Shown: piece after piece, positions 31,276-42,244 of the stretch
Layout of the letters: every line of letters begins with the position of its first letter
How positions within the stretch are numbered: position 1 is the stretch's first letter
From: Pictodentalium vernedei
Lineage: Eukaryota; Mollusca; Scaphopoda; Dentaliida; Dentaliidae
Direction: 5' to 3'
NCBI GenBank assembly: GCA_031216915.1
Contig: CM062297.1
Location: 828,222,786-828,286,785 of the forward strand
Length of the DNA stretch: 64,000 nt
Position numbers and translations under genes: made by a program
Notes under the pieces: generated by a model
Told to the model about the DNA's origin: nothing
Seen by the model: only the letters and a program-made list of their open reading frames with translations
The model's database searches: none

Positions 31276-32218
31276 ATACTATTTGCGTACTGGTGGTGCC
31301 GTCGACTGGAGACCCGTCGACTATGTGCATCCCCTTGTTGGGCTCAGGGTAAAGGTGTCAGCCGCGAGTAGTGAATATTACCAAAAAAAAAAAAAAAAAA
31401 TATGGAAACAAAAACCAAAAAAAAATAGAAGACTGCATGTTTCGAATACTAGTTCTGACTCTGATTCAGAAACAACTATTTCAGAACCACAACCAATGAA
31501 AACCTGGCCAAAGTTCACTGTAATTACATCAAAAGATGAGACAAAAAAAGCTACCTCCATCAATCCCTTTGCTTTGGAAAAATCAATTAAAGGATTGCTG
31601 GAACTGTAAAAGGGGTAAAGAAATTAAGATCTGGCAGCCTACTAGTTGAATGTGCTAATCACACTCAGGCCTTCAACTTACTTAAAGTAACCAAACTTAT
31701 TGACATGGAAGTTAAGGTGAGCTCTCACGCATCCCTCAATAGCAACCGAGGTGTTGTAAGAACGCGAGAGCTTGCTGATCTTACTGAGGCTGACATATTA
31801 ACAGAGTTGACACCTCAGGGAGTGACAGGAGTAAGGCGACTTACCATAAAAAAAAAACGAAACAACAATAAATACAAATACATATTTCATGAATTTTAAT
31901 TCTTCTCAACCACCAAAGTCACTCAAAGTAGGCTATTTGAACATCCGAGTGGATCTATACATACCGAATCCACTTAGATGTTTCAAGTGTCAGAAATATG
32001 GGCATGGTAAAGATTCTTGCCGTGGTCAAACAACATGCCACAAGTGTAGCCAACAGCACGATGAGCCATGTACAAATGATATAATTAAATGCATAAATTG
32101 TCAGGGCAGTCATATGTCCTCTTCCAAGGATTGCCCTGTATGGAAAAAAGAAAAGGAGATACAAAAAATAAAGTGTGAAAAACAGATTAGCCAAAAGCTA
32201 TACAAACGGAAGAACTGA
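31276..32218 (+). pseudogene. LINE ORF1: RNA-binding protein with zinc knuckles
   Basis: ORF1 proteins coat the LINE RNA. The frame at 31,283-31,609 has 'TTISEPQPMKTWPKFTVI' and 'TSINPFALEKSIKGL', then a stop. The next frame (31,620-31,900) has 'LRSGSLLVECANHTQAFNLL' and 'VSSHASLNSNRGVVRTREL', an RRM-like stretch. 31,889-32,218 carries 'VDLYIPNPLRCFKCQKYGHG' with three Cys/His knuckles: CFKCQKYGHGKDSC, CHKCSQQHDEPC and CINCQGSHMSSSKDC. Two A-tracts (31,382-31,400 and near 31,850) are the likely slip sites. Confidence 0.8.
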
Positions 32219-32594
32219 TACCAAATACAAAAGAACCAAAACAAAACCAAATCAAAGTGGAACGGAGAAAGGAACAAACACAGAAAAAGCTAGGTGGTCA
32301 AAATACCAATCAAACTCAACGAATTAAACGAAAACAAGAAAAAAACAGGAAGTAAAAATGAATCAGAGTCAGAGAGCCAGAAATAAAGAAAATTCAGACA
32401 GAACCCCAAAGAAACTACAAAATGTAGTCACTAGAAATATATTTGAGGGTTTAGAAGCTATGTCAGTTGATGATTGCATCACTGACACATTCGGTGGTCC
32501 AAACCGCCGAAGTTCTTCGTTGGGTAGGTCCCCCAGTGACAAATCTCCTCTAAAATCAAATATTATTCCCTTAACACCTGACATTCCACCCCAT

Positions 32595-33395
32595 TTTGGA
32601 TAGTACAAACTACCATAATATATTACTATATTACAGTGGAATTGGCGATAGTACAAACTACCATAATATATTACTATATTACAGTGGAATTGGCGAGGTT
32701 TTAGAGCTAATTTCAATGAACTCGGACTGCTAAGTCAAAAATATCAACCTGCGGCTTTTTGTCTGCAGGAAACACTCCTAAAGAAACCAGACAATCAGGA
32801 ATATTGCGCTTTTAAGGGTTATACAACGTATAACACTTGGGCAGACGAAGCTGATCTTCATGTTCGTGGGACATCTGTCTTAGTTAGAAATGATATTATC
32901 CACAGTCCTGTAAATTTACATACAAATTTACAGGCTGTGCCGGTAGGCCTAACTTTAGACAAAACGATTACTGTGTGCTCCATTTACATATCTCCAAACC
33001 AAGTTCTGCCGATGCAAGACCTGGAACGACTTGTTGATCAGCTTCCAACACCCTATATTTTAATGGGTGATTTTAATGCTCATAGTCCTCTTTGGGGTGC
33101 TTCATGCAGCAAAGATGATATAAAGGGTAAAACCGTCGAAGGGTTCATTACTCAACATGACTTGTGTTTGTTTAATGATGGGTCACATACTTACCTGCAT
33201 CCTGCATCTGGTTCCTACACGTCAATCGATCTCACAATTACAAGCCCTTCACTTTTCCTGGATTTTTCTTGGAAAGTGGAAGATGACTTGTGTGGAAGTG
33301 ACCACTTCCCAATTGTTTTGGAGGGTGTTGCCCCTGCAGGGGATGATAGGGTGCCCCGGTGGAACTTTAAAAAAGCAAACTGGGACACTTTCTAA
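32595..33395 (+). pseudogene. LINE ORF2, endonuclease domain
   Basis: Nicks the target DNA to prime reverse transcription. It begins with 'LQWNWRGFRANFNELGLLSQ', then 'AAFCLQETLL' (catalytic Glu), 'PYILMGDFNAHSPLWG' (Asp/Asn), 'SYTSIDLTITSP' and 'CGSDHFPIVL' (Asp-His). A 48-bp segment is duplicated in tandem at 32,600-32,695, just at the start. A stop codon ends the frame at 33,393. Confidence 0.85.
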
Positions 33396-34853
33396 TCGTT
33401 GTGTTGCGAGCGACTCACTCAAGATACGTCTGACGCCACTTCTGACCCTGTGGAACATTTCACTGCCACATTACTTGACATTGCAAACACAGTTATCCCT
33501 AAAACCTCGGCAAATCCTAAACGTTTCCATAAACCATGGTTTGATATGGATTGTAAACAGGCTATCCATAAACGTGAAAAAGTTGAACGCGATTTTAACA
33601 AGTCACCAACGACGAATAATTTGAATTAATTATGTATTAATCGGGCTCAAACCCGACGGCTCATTAAACAAAAGAAGAAAACTTCCTGGCAAAATTATGT
33701 TTCAAAATTAAATCAAAATACCGCTATCAAAAAGTCTGGAAAATGGTTCAAGGAATTAAAGGTAAAGAAACAAAATCTACTGTACAACACCTTGAACAAA
33801 ATAATATTAAAATAACATCTAAAAAAGACATTTCGAACACTTTGGCTTCCACCTTTTCTAAGAACTCCTCTTCTGAAAATTGCACTCCACAGTTTGTCCA
33901 GGTTAAAAATCAACAGGAGAAACACAAATTCAAATTTCAATCTGATAATCATGAAAATTATAATGAACCGTTTTCAATTGATGAGCTGTCAGCGTCGTTG
34001 AGTAAAGCAAAAGATACAGCCACTGGTCCTGATGAAATCCATTACCAAATGTTAAAACATTTGCCGCCTTCATCGCTCCAACTTTTGCTTTCTATATTCA
34101 ATGATATATGGATGACTGGCCAGTTTCCATCTTCCTGGCGTAAAGCAACAGTCATTCCCATTCCCAAGCCTGACAAGGACCACTGCAATCCAACCAACTA
34201 CAGACCAATAGCACTCACGAGTTGCCTCTAAAACCATGGAAAGGATGATCAATGATCGGCTTGTTTGTTTTCTGGACTCGAACAGTCTGCTGGCGGATGT
34301 TCAGTGTGGTTTCAGAAACCAGAGGATCACTATCGATCATTTGGTCCGCCTTGAAACGTTCGTAAGAAATGCCTTCGCCAGAAGGAAGCACGTGGTCGCC
34401 GTGTTCTTTGATCTGGAGAAGGCATATGACACTACGTGGAAGTATGGGATTTTGGGAGACCTCTTCAACATGGGGTTGAGAGGCAGAATGCCACTTTTTA
34501 TTGAAAATTTTTTGAAGAACCGCAAATTTCAGGTTCGTCTTAGGTCAACATTATCCGACCCTCAGGACCAGGAATTGGGGGTACCTCAGGGTAGTATTCT
34601 ATCTGTTGCCATTTTTTCAATAAAGATCGACAGTATTGTTACGACTATTGAAAAAAATGTTGACTCTTCACTGTATGTGGATGATTTCATCATCTGCTAT
34701 AGTAGCAAGAATATGCCTGCTATTGAGCGCAAACTTCAGCTGTCTTTGACTAAGATTCAGAACTGGGCTACAGGAAACGGTTTTAAGTTTTCTAAATGTA
34801 AAACGAATTGTGTTCATTTCTGTAAACTCCGGAAACACCACCTTGACCCGTAG
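33396..34853 (+). pseudogene. LINE ORF2, reverse transcriptase domain
   Basis: Copies the LINE RNA at the insertion site. After a frame change at ~33,400 the linker runs to 'NEPFSIDELSASLSKAKDTA', then 'TGPDEIHYQMLKHLP', 'WRKATVIPIPKPDKD' and 'NYRPIALTSCL' with a stop at 34,229. One frame over come 'LADVQCGFRNQRITIDHLV', 'VVAVFFDLEKAYDTTW', 'GVPQGSILSVAIFSI' and the catalytic 'SSLYVDDFIICY'. The catalytic aspartates are present, but the frame is broken. Confidence 0.88.
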
Positions 34854-36358
34854 TTATTTTTAGATGGAACTCCTATTAGAGTTGTAAAGGAAATGAAATT
34901 CCTTGGCTTGTTGTTTCTGAGAAACTCAGTTTTAGGTCTCACATCAAACAACTCAAGGTTAAATGCAAGAAAGCACTTAATCTTCTGAAGGTTGTTGGCA
35001 GCACTGACTGGGATGCTGACCAAAATACTTTGCTCCATCTGTATAGAGCTTTTGTACGGTCAAAGTTGGATTATGGTTGTATGGTTTATGGTTCGGCTAG
35101 GAAATCCTATCTGAAACCTCTTGATGCCATCCATTATGGCGGTATCAGGATTAGTCTTGGTGCGTTTCGTACGTCACCTATAGACTCTCTTCTTGTCGAG
35201 GCAGGTGAGCCTTCTCTAGAGAAGCGTCGAGTCAAACTCTCTTTACAGTATGTTTCTAAATTATCTGCGAATCCTTCAAATCCTGCTTACCTTTGTGTTT
35301 TTAAACCGCAAAATAAACTGTTTTTTGACAAAAATCCAAACCAGATTCCTCTATTGGGACTCAGAATCCAACCCCATATGAAGACCGCTGGTGTTGCTCC
35401 TGATTCTGTGGCAGAGAACTGTAAACCAGATATACCCCCTTGGCGTCTGTCAAAACCCAAGGTTATTTTAGATCTGGCCTCTTCTAAAAAGGCAAACACA
35501 AATTCTTTGCAATTTAAGCAAGCGTATGCCGAGATTAAGTCTCACTATAGAGCATACACTATGGTCTATACAGATGGATCCAAGGATAATGATAGAGTGT
35601 CATCTGCTGTTGTTAGTGGTGATCAGACCACCTCAACCAGGATACCTGATACGAGTTCCATTTTTACAGCTGAGGTAAAAGCTATTGACCTTGCGCTCGA
35701 TGAGATTGAGGCTGAAGAGGAATGGAAGTCCATTATCTTCTCAGATTCTCTTTCTTGTTTACAGGCTCTTCTCAACCCCAGGTTGAAGAACCCTCTAATC
35801 TTGTCACTTCGTGATCGACTTACTGTAATGAAGTCTGACCAATATGATATTGTGTTTTGCTGGTTACCTGGACATTTTGGTATTGCTGGTAACACCAGGG
35901 CAGACAGTGCAGCGAAACAGGCTCTGAGTAAGCCAATCACTGATTTTCCAATTCCTTACAGTGATTACAAGCCACTTATTTCTAAATACATCCGGTCTTT
36001 GTGGCAGTCGGAATGGGATGGAGCTACCAATAACAAGCTCCACCGATTCCGACCAACTGTGTCTGATTATTATCCTTTTTCTCATCTTTGTTGAAAAGAT
36101 CACGTTATCGTTACACGATGTCATATTGGTCATACCAGACTCACTCATAGTTTCTTATTAGAGGGCACTCTGCGACCTGAATGTGTTCCTTGTCAGCAGG
36201 GGCTGACAGTGGAACACATTCTTTTAGATTGTACAGATTTCGATCACGTTAGGCGGCAGTTTTTCACTGTGGAGTCTCTTAGAGACCTTTTTTACACTAC
36301 CAGTCCGCGCAAGCTTTTGTCTTTTCTAAAAGAAATCAATCTTTTTAGCAAGTTTTAG
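34854..36358 (+). pseudogene. LINE ORF2, thumb region, RNase H and C-terminus
   Basis: 'LLHLYRAFVRSKLDYGCMVY' opens the connection region. RNase H follows with its four acidic positions visible: 'YTDGSKDN' (Asp), 'FTAEVKAIDLAL' (Glu), 'IIFSDSLSCLQA' (Asp) and 'GNTRADSAAKQA' (Asp). The main frame (35,030-36,094) ends at a stop after 'YYPFSHLC', and the usual C-terminal part ('GHTRLTHSFLLEG', 'CVPCQQGLTVEHILLDC') continues in another frame to a stop at 36,356-36,358. RNase H in ORF2 supports the I superfamily rather than RTE or CR1. Confidence 0.85.
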
Positions 36359-36601
36359 AGCTTTGTCTTTTAATCTTCCCATCATGATTTGGTATCAATA
36401 GGTTGATTTGTATTATATTTGTTGTTCTTCTTTCATTATGAATATTCATTTTCACATTTTCATTGTATTATCGTTCATCTATCACAATTTTTTAAAAGCA
36501 GTCCTGACCATTACCTTTTAACTCATTTTCATGACTTTCTCGCCACGATATGGCCTTTGTTGCCGATGTGGCGTTAAGCACCAATAAATAAATAAATAAA
36601 T

Positions 36602-36665
36602 ATTAACTTGGCTAAATGTTTTTTAACGTTAAAATAATTTAACACGTTAACTCCTCCCAGCCCTG
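36602..36665 (-). mobile_element. hAT-like MITE (minus): right piece after the LINE
   Basis: Starts with the second copy of ATTAACTTGGCT (36,602-36,613), continues through 'TTTTTTAACGTTAAAATAAT' and ends CTCCCAGCCCTG. Together with 30,093-30,633 it forms one MITE opened by the LINE. Confidence 0.85.
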
Positions 36666-36839
36666 CATAGTCTTTTCCTTTTCACTGTAAACTCTGTTCT
36701 TTGGATCTACGGCTCTCAAAATATCGAGTACTTGCCATAATATATACTGGTCAACAAGATTAAGTTCAGAGGTTTCTCCAATATATGCTTCTGTTGTTTA
36801 GACGGTATGTATTGGATAACCATTTTTGGAATTTATTCC

Positions 36840-37015
36840 AATGTAATTGAGATTGAAAAAGTAACTGAATTTCATGGTATTGTGTCAAAGTAATTAATTA
36901 CTTTCAATTACATGTAATTGTTTTTACCCTCAATTACTAATTACTCTCACTTACGTGAAAAAATGTAATTAATTACAATCAATTACGATTACAAAGTACA
37001 GTTACCCCATCTCTG
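36840..37015 (-). mobile_element. hAT-like MITE end with TTAATTAC array
   Basis: The right edge reads 'AGTTACCCCATCTCTG', i.e. CAGAGATGGGGTAACT on the minus strand. Inside, GTAATTAATTAC-type words repeat about ten times. The layout is like the two other hAT-like families here. Confidence 0.5.
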
Positions 37016-37047
37016 ACAGAGACTACTAAATGTAAATTAAACATTCT

Positions 37048-37291
37048 TACAGTGCGTGGAGAGTGGATTGTAACTAAATCACCGGAGGAGTGGAGTGGAG
37101 TTATCACCCAAAGTATCACTTTCAAATTCTGTACATGTGGACAAAAAACACAAGCAATGTTTCAGCCGGAGGTCCATTGGCTGGAACTTTGCTTGCATTT
37201 ATTATGCTTTGCAGCAAATTTGCAATTATTGCTTGGGTGGAATCTCCAATCTGCGGGTGATTTAGTGATAATACACTCTCCACATACTGTA
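37048..37291. mobile_element. TACAGTA MITE, copy 4
   Basis: Ends 'TACAGTGCGTGGAGAGTGG' and 'CACTCTCCACATACTGTA'. The central hairpin has lost part of one arm ('TTTCAGCCGGAGGTCCATTG'). Confidence 0.7.
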
Positions 37292-38632
37292 GATGCTTGG
37301 TTTCAAGTCACACAGCGTGGGAATAGGGAGACAGTTGGGAGTACAGGGGTAACCAAGGCCTTCTCGTCCGAGAACCGCGACAAATCAGCGGCTGGCCAAA
37401 GTGTTATTATATTATTATATTACAGCCATTACAATTTCAGCGTTATGATTTGTTCACTTTCCCGATGCAGAGGAACAATTGCTCCAGCGAATCCTTATTT
37501 TAACTGAGGTGAAGCAATACATAATGTCAACAAAGGATATACCATTAAAAAATTCTAACAGATTTAAAAGGACAGACAATAAGACGCGAATCTTTAAACA
37601 ATAAGTTGATCATTTGAGAAAACCACAATTTCCGTTGTGCAAGCCTATCCTTATGTTTTATTTATCACACACCTATTAATGTAAAACACGGGATTTCCAC
37701 TGTTCTGCCTGTACGATAAAAATAATGTGATACAAAACGCGTTCGATTTCGTTTCCAACGAAAAAAGAGAAGGAACCCGTCTAAATAAATCACGTCATCG
37801 TTGGTCGAATGCACCAGAGTCGAGATCGCTTGGAAATTCCAAGTACCTCATTTAGGTTTGTTTACCCAGGATATTTAAACAATAAGATTCGAGTAAAAAA
37901 TCTACAAAATAATAATAACATTCTGACTGCTAGTTCCTTGACAAATACTTTCCACAACTGGTCATATAATGACTGTGCCTGCTAAACGTATTAGCCATTT
38001 AAACAGTTTTTGTTGTGTTATTCCCTGCAGTTTATTCAATAGTCGAAGTTCGATCATCGTGACTGTGACACTGATAACCGTCAACTGGGTTCGACCAATT
38101 GAATTAAAAAGCAAATTAGAGTTGGTACCCCACTACCTAACAGTGATGTCTCGTTGGCAAGGAAGGAAACGCAGCAAATATCCCCTTGAAAAGTGCTTTT
38201 AGTTCAGTTTTCGTATAGACTAGTTGTCACATGGGAGGTGTGTGATAAATGTCGATTGCTTTGGCCCAGGGTATCACTCGAGCCTTCGTCACTTGTGATA
38301 TCCCTCGCCAAAGCAATCTCGTCCGATAATTCTTAACACATTCAAACTTATGTGCGGTTCTGCATATATATCATTCGTATGAACGCGTTCGTATCGATTA
38401 AATAGATAATCTTGAAGGCAAATGTGTAATGAATTTATCAAAAAAAGCAGGTAGCATATTCTCATCCCCATCCAATTACCCAATCACTTTCGAAATTTGC
38501 GGGACAGCGCAAAGTACAATATCATTTCCATATTCGAAATACATGCAGCCTCATGCAGAAGGGCACGCACAGGTGACACTTTTGTACACGTGTTTCTTGT
38601 TGTAGCGTTCTAGTCCATGCCGTCTACAATAC
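37292..38632. other. No gene recognised
   Basis: Unique-looking AT-rich sequence. A weak inverted pair 'GATTGCTTTGGCCCAGGG' / 'CCCTCGCCAAAGCAATC' lies at 38,252-38,320. Open frames have no recognisable domain. Confidence 0.4.
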
Positions 38633-38690
38633 AGTCGCCGTGGACTGGTCGCAATCCACGTGTGGGCCGTGAGGTCCACGCATGGGTGTC
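38633..38690. repeat. Fragment of the 'CAGTCGCCGTGGACTGG' repeat
   Basis: The first ~55 bases of the repeat at 4,640, then the similarity ends. It is followed (38,696-38,765) by four short copies of 'TAGACCAATTCCC'-like text, a small local repeat. Confidence 0.55.
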
Positions 38691-38965
38691 TTCCCACTAG
38701 ACCAATTCCCTTTAGACCAATTCCTTTTAGGCCAGTTCCCAAAAGACCAATTCCCCTTAGACCAACTACATACTGTTGTTGATTAAGGATAATTGAGAAG
38801 ACATTTATTTATTGACAAGCACTTTATTTGATAAAAAAAATAATAAAAAGAATCACAGTCTTTGAAAGTGTGTGATTACTTTAACAATTGTTATGAAAAA
38901 TCTGCCCAACATTTATAAAATATCAACAAGCCAGAAAATAAGCAGACTAGCATTTGAAAAATGAC

Positions 38966-39036
38966 GTCCCCAGAGGGTGAATTTGGTGATGCTACCCTGC
39001 ACAGCAGGGTAGCATCACTAAATTTACCCTCTGTGA
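38966..39036. repeat. Palindrome 'GGTGATGCTACCCTGC'
   Basis: 'CAGAGGGTGAATTTGGTGAT' and its near-exact complement meet over 'CCTGCACAGCAGG'. It is a short foldback and no gene is associated. Confidence 0.6.
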
Positions 39037-39239
39037 ACCTCAACCTGAATCAAGGTCTCAAACATAAACAGAAAGAGATACCCAGAGGATAAACTGGCCC
39101 ACAGTATGCGATAACATCAGGAAATCCCCCCTCTGAGGACCTCATTCTGCAAATGACAGACTGCTTATTTTCAGGCTTGAATATCAATAACATTAAATAC
39201 ATTTATAAATATTTATAAATATATCAAATTATTGAACTG

Positions 39240-39375
39240 CTCACGTGTGTGAATGGGTTAATCGATATAGCACTTGTTCCATCGGGGAAGGATAAAGCTA
39301 TACGGTCTGTCGTTTTATCCTTCCGCGCTGGCACTCGTGCCATATCGATTAACCCATTCACACACGTGTGTCGTT
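39240..39375. mobile_element. Palindromic MITE, second copy of 2,079-2,216
   Basis: 'CACGTGTGTGAATGGGTTAA' and its complement flank 'TCGATAT.GCAC', 'GGAAGGATAAA' and a centre that is shorter than in the 2,079 copy. Confidence 0.65.
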
Positions 39376-39412
39376 TCGTGTATTTATCACATATTCGCCC
39401 CACATAGTTCAT

Positions 39413-39620
39413 TTAACCCTTTGCCCAACGTAACGGCCAAACACGGCGAGCGCTATTCTTAAAAATCGCCAATTACTTTTCATTTTTTGTCTCTAACACA
39501 TAGGTTATGACCCCTCATTTGAACGACCTATGTTTTTGAGACAAAAAATGAAAAAAATATAGTTATTCAAGATTTTTTTTTGCAAGTGTCGTCTGCTTTT
39601 TATGTTAGGCAAAAGGTTAA
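39413..39620. mobile_element. TTAA palindromic MITE, copy 6
   Basis: TTAA edges, 'TTAACCCTTTGCCCAACG' and 'ATGTTAGGCAAAAGGTTAA'. The central palindrome is mostly deleted ('CCCCTCATTTGAACGACC'). Confidence 0.75.
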
Positions 39621-39814
39621 TGAATATCGTCAGCAACAAGTCTAATAAACTATTGACGTCAGAAGTCAACGTTACGTCGTAACATTGTTAGTGGGTTAAT
39701 TACGGAAGTAGAATTTATTTTATCCTCTTCGTTTTTGAAATAAGTCTCATTCATTTCATTAAATGTTCAAGTATAGAACACTGTTACCAGACGACATTAT
39801 CCCAAATATCTCCT

Positions 39815-40004
39815 TGGACTAACCTTTTTGTTTTTTTTCACGAAAACATAGCAAATGGCCCCTCATTGGAACGAGCCCGTCGAGCTCGTTCCAATGAGAG
39901 GTCATCTGTTATATTTTCGAGGCAAAAATGAAAAATAATTTGGTTGTCGACTTTTGTGAATGGCGACTGTCGTTTTTTAGTTAGTACGTGGGGGTAATAG
40001 GTTA
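39815..40004. mobile_element. TTAA palindromic MITE, copy 7
   Basis: The central palindrome 'CTCATTGGAACGAGCCCGTC' is well kept, and the right end reads 'GGGGGTAATAGGTTAA'. The left end is worn. Confidence 0.65.
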
Positions 40005-40170
40005 AATTACACATTTTGTGATAAAAAGAATCTGAAATTTGTCACAATTTGATTTGAAATTTCAGGACTTCGTTCACAAAAATAGATCTTAGCCCCAATA
40101 AACATTGGCCCAGGTCGATTTCAGTGAACTCGGTTCATGAATTTGATTTCAAACCGCAACTCACTGAAGA
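40005..40170. repeat. Repeat that follows a TTAA MITE (composite family, copy 3)
   Basis: 'ATTACACATTTTGTGATAAA', 'TGTCACAATTTGATTTG', 'GTTCACAAAAATAGATC' and 'GTGAACTCGGTTCATG' repeat the order seen at 15,389 and 17,134. It starts directly after the TTAA MITE. Confidence 0.6.
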
Positions 40171-40184
40171 TCCTCCATTTATTA

Positions 40185-40410
40185 CACGCCTGTTCTATGA
40201 AATCCCCATTTACAGGAATGCTAAACCGTGCTGAAAATAAAAATCTGTTCCGCACAAATGTGCGGAATGGAAATCGTTGATGGACTATTTTTAAATAGAA
40301 GCGAAATTACACTAGAATTTTCCACAAATTGTGCAAAATTGTGGCCTCTCGTTTTATACTTGCGCGCTGGCGCTCATGCCATATCGATTAACCCATTCAC
40401 ATGCATGTGT
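40185..40410. repeat. Dispersed repeat (as 1,660) joined to half of the 2,079 palindrome
   Basis: 40,185-40,340 repeats the 1,660 family. 40,335-40,410 is the right half of the 'AACCCATTCACA' palindrome. At 1,660-2,216 the same two families also lie in this order, but ~230 bases apart, so they may belong to one larger element. Confidence 0.55.
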
Positions 40411-40661
40411 CGTTCTGTGTATAACCAGAAAGCACTGTGAAAGACAAACGATGTTAATCTGACACGACCAGCAATATGACACTTAGTAACTTAGATGGAT
40501 TTTTCATTTTACGTTGTGTTAACACTTCAACCAGGACAATACCGGTATGCACACCTACGGGTTCACAGATATGGGAGTATTTTTTATTAGGACTAATATG
40601 ACAGAGTTTTAAGTACAAAGTTGTTTAGCCCTTCATTCACCAACCATTCGTACAACACCGA

Positions 40662-41243
40662 CAGGGCTGGGAGCAGTTAACGCTGCAAACGTTAACGTGT
40701 TAAATTATTTTAACAACGTTAAAAAAAATTAACCAAGTTAATAACGTTTAACTTTGAAGGTTATAATTGTATAATATGTGGCAATGCGTCGTTATCTTGT
40801 GTTTATCCAAGCCGGATCGCGCGTGCCGATGACGTCGAATTTTACGCCATTTGATATCAATATCAGCTTCATCCGAATGCCTATTTTCCATGTAAGGACT
40901 GCTATTCTAGCAATGGCGGATTTCTCTTTCGAAGAATACGGCAGCAGCGATTGTATTCTTAAACGAAAACATCGTTGAATGTTAGAATTTACGATAACCT
41001 GAGACAATAATCTTAACTACACGTTCTCTGAGATTCAATGTGTTCTATGTGCCAAGAGGCACATAGAACACACTGGAACTCAAGAGACGAACTGTGCATA
41101 AGTTCAATTATATTCAAATTCAAATCAATAAAAATGACCGAAGTTTTTAAAATTTTGTTCCTTTTAACATCATTTAACTCGTTAACGGTGAATTATTTAA
41201 CACGTTAACGTGTTAAGGACAATTTTAACTCCTCCCAGCACTG
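40662..41243 (+). mobile_element. hAT-like MITE, complete copy (582 bp)
   Basis: Starts CAGGGCTGGGAGCAGTTAAC and ends GTTAAGGACAATTTTAACTC..CAGCACTG, so the termini are imperfect inverted repeats of 12-19 bases. Both ends carry clusters of TTAACG/CGTTAA words. A nested ~68-bp hairpin lies at about 41,020-41,090. No 8-bp target duplication is obvious. Other copies: 1-386, 7,656, 14,627, 27,046 and 30,093/36,602. Confidence 0.8.
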
Positions 41244-41277
41244 ACACTTAGATAAAAATAGTTTTTAAATGACAACT

Positions 41278-41386
41278 TCTCTTCATATTTTGCCTCAAAA
41301 CATAGCTTATGACATCTCATTGGAACGAGCTCGCGTGTATGATGGTGATGAGCTATGTTTGGAGGCGGATATGGCATCCACGTGAA
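41278..41386. mobile_element. TTAA palindromic MITE core fragment
   Basis: 'AAACATAGCTTATGACATCT', 'CATTGGAACGAGCTCG' and 'GATGAGCTATGTTTGGAGGC' are the family core with the right arm damaged. Confidence 0.55.
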
Positions 41387-41626
41387 TTAACCCTTTGAAA
41401 CGGAGATGCCGTTTTTCCGATCCATGAACGTGATACGTCATACTTTCATTAAGTAGGGTGGTTGCTTAGTTAAAGTGTGGGGCAGATCAATCAAAATTTT
41501 CAACGTGCAGCCCAAAGGCTGCACGATGAAAATTTTAATTGGTCTACATTAAGATAATAAAAACGTACTCGTCCAATTGCTTCCGTTGAACTGACATGGA
41601 AGATACCACATTGCTGAAAGGGTTAA
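41387..41626. mobile_element. TTAA-flanked MITE, ~240 bp (family with 4,831-5,071)
   Basis: TTAACCCTTTGAAACGGAGA at the left and CATTGCTGAAAGGGTTAA at the right, with 'TTCAACGTGCAGCCC' / 'GGCTGCACGATGAAA' as the central palindrome. Opposite orientation to the 4,831 copy. Open frames on both strands nearby are shadows. Confidence 0.7.
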
Positions 41627-42244
41627 GGATTACAACACCTCTAGACACAAGGAAACCGTTCACGTTAGCCCAAGGCATGCACGATGGATTTATGTTTTTC
41701 ATAACTACTACTACTACATTCCAATCGGTAATGTCCGCTGATATTGCGGTCAAGAGTAACCGATTGCGGTCAAAGAAAATCCGAGACCTGCACGATTGTA
41801 TAATGTTTTTCAAGTACGCTACTACGCCCCATTCGGTAATGACCCCTGACCACCTCTCCCAACAACAGCATTGTGTCATTGAAATAAGAAAAAAGTTTGT
41901 CACTTTCACCTTCACGTGCAGCATTGTTTTGAGGGTTAACCCCAGTCTTAGCTGCAAACTTAAACACGGCTAATAGTAGTTTATAGAAACATGACACGCG
42001 TGTTTTCCCAGAACTTGGAGGCTTTCATTTGAAAATCGATCATTAGTTGTCATATTAAAAGCTTTTTGACGTGACTGGAATCCTTGGCAAAGAATTTTCT
42101 GCGAGGAAAGTAAATTTTCCTGACATCCGTTCCACGAAATATTTGGCATAGCATGCATTTTATGGAATATTGTCTGTCATCTGTTGGTGTACGGGTTTTA
42201 GGACGTGCTGGTGGATTAAAATCATCCTCAAAATTTGTTCGTAA
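41627..42244. other. No gene recognised
   Basis: A 137-residue minus and a 125-residue plus frame overlap at 41,544-41,973, but one end lies in the MITE and neither shows a domain. Treated as non-coding. Confidence 0.4.

Larger units (their letters stand above)
30634..36601 (+). mobile_element. I/Nimb-type LINE, near full length, frameshifted
   Basis: Between identical 12-bp target-site duplications lie, in order, a ~0.65-kb 5' UTR, an ORF1 with three zinc knuckles, an apurinic-type endonuclease, a reverse transcriptase with YVDD, an RNase H, and a 3' end '..GCGTTAAGCACC' followed by (AATA)n. This layout fits the I superfamily (I, Nimb). Stops and frameshifts in both ORFs make this copy inactive. 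The full 5' end and clean duplications suggest a fairly young insertion. Confidence 0.88.

Noticed and set aside
41544-41973. Overlapping 137- and 125-residue frames on opposite strands
   Set aside because: One end lies in a MITE; no domain, no start context, and they shadow each other.
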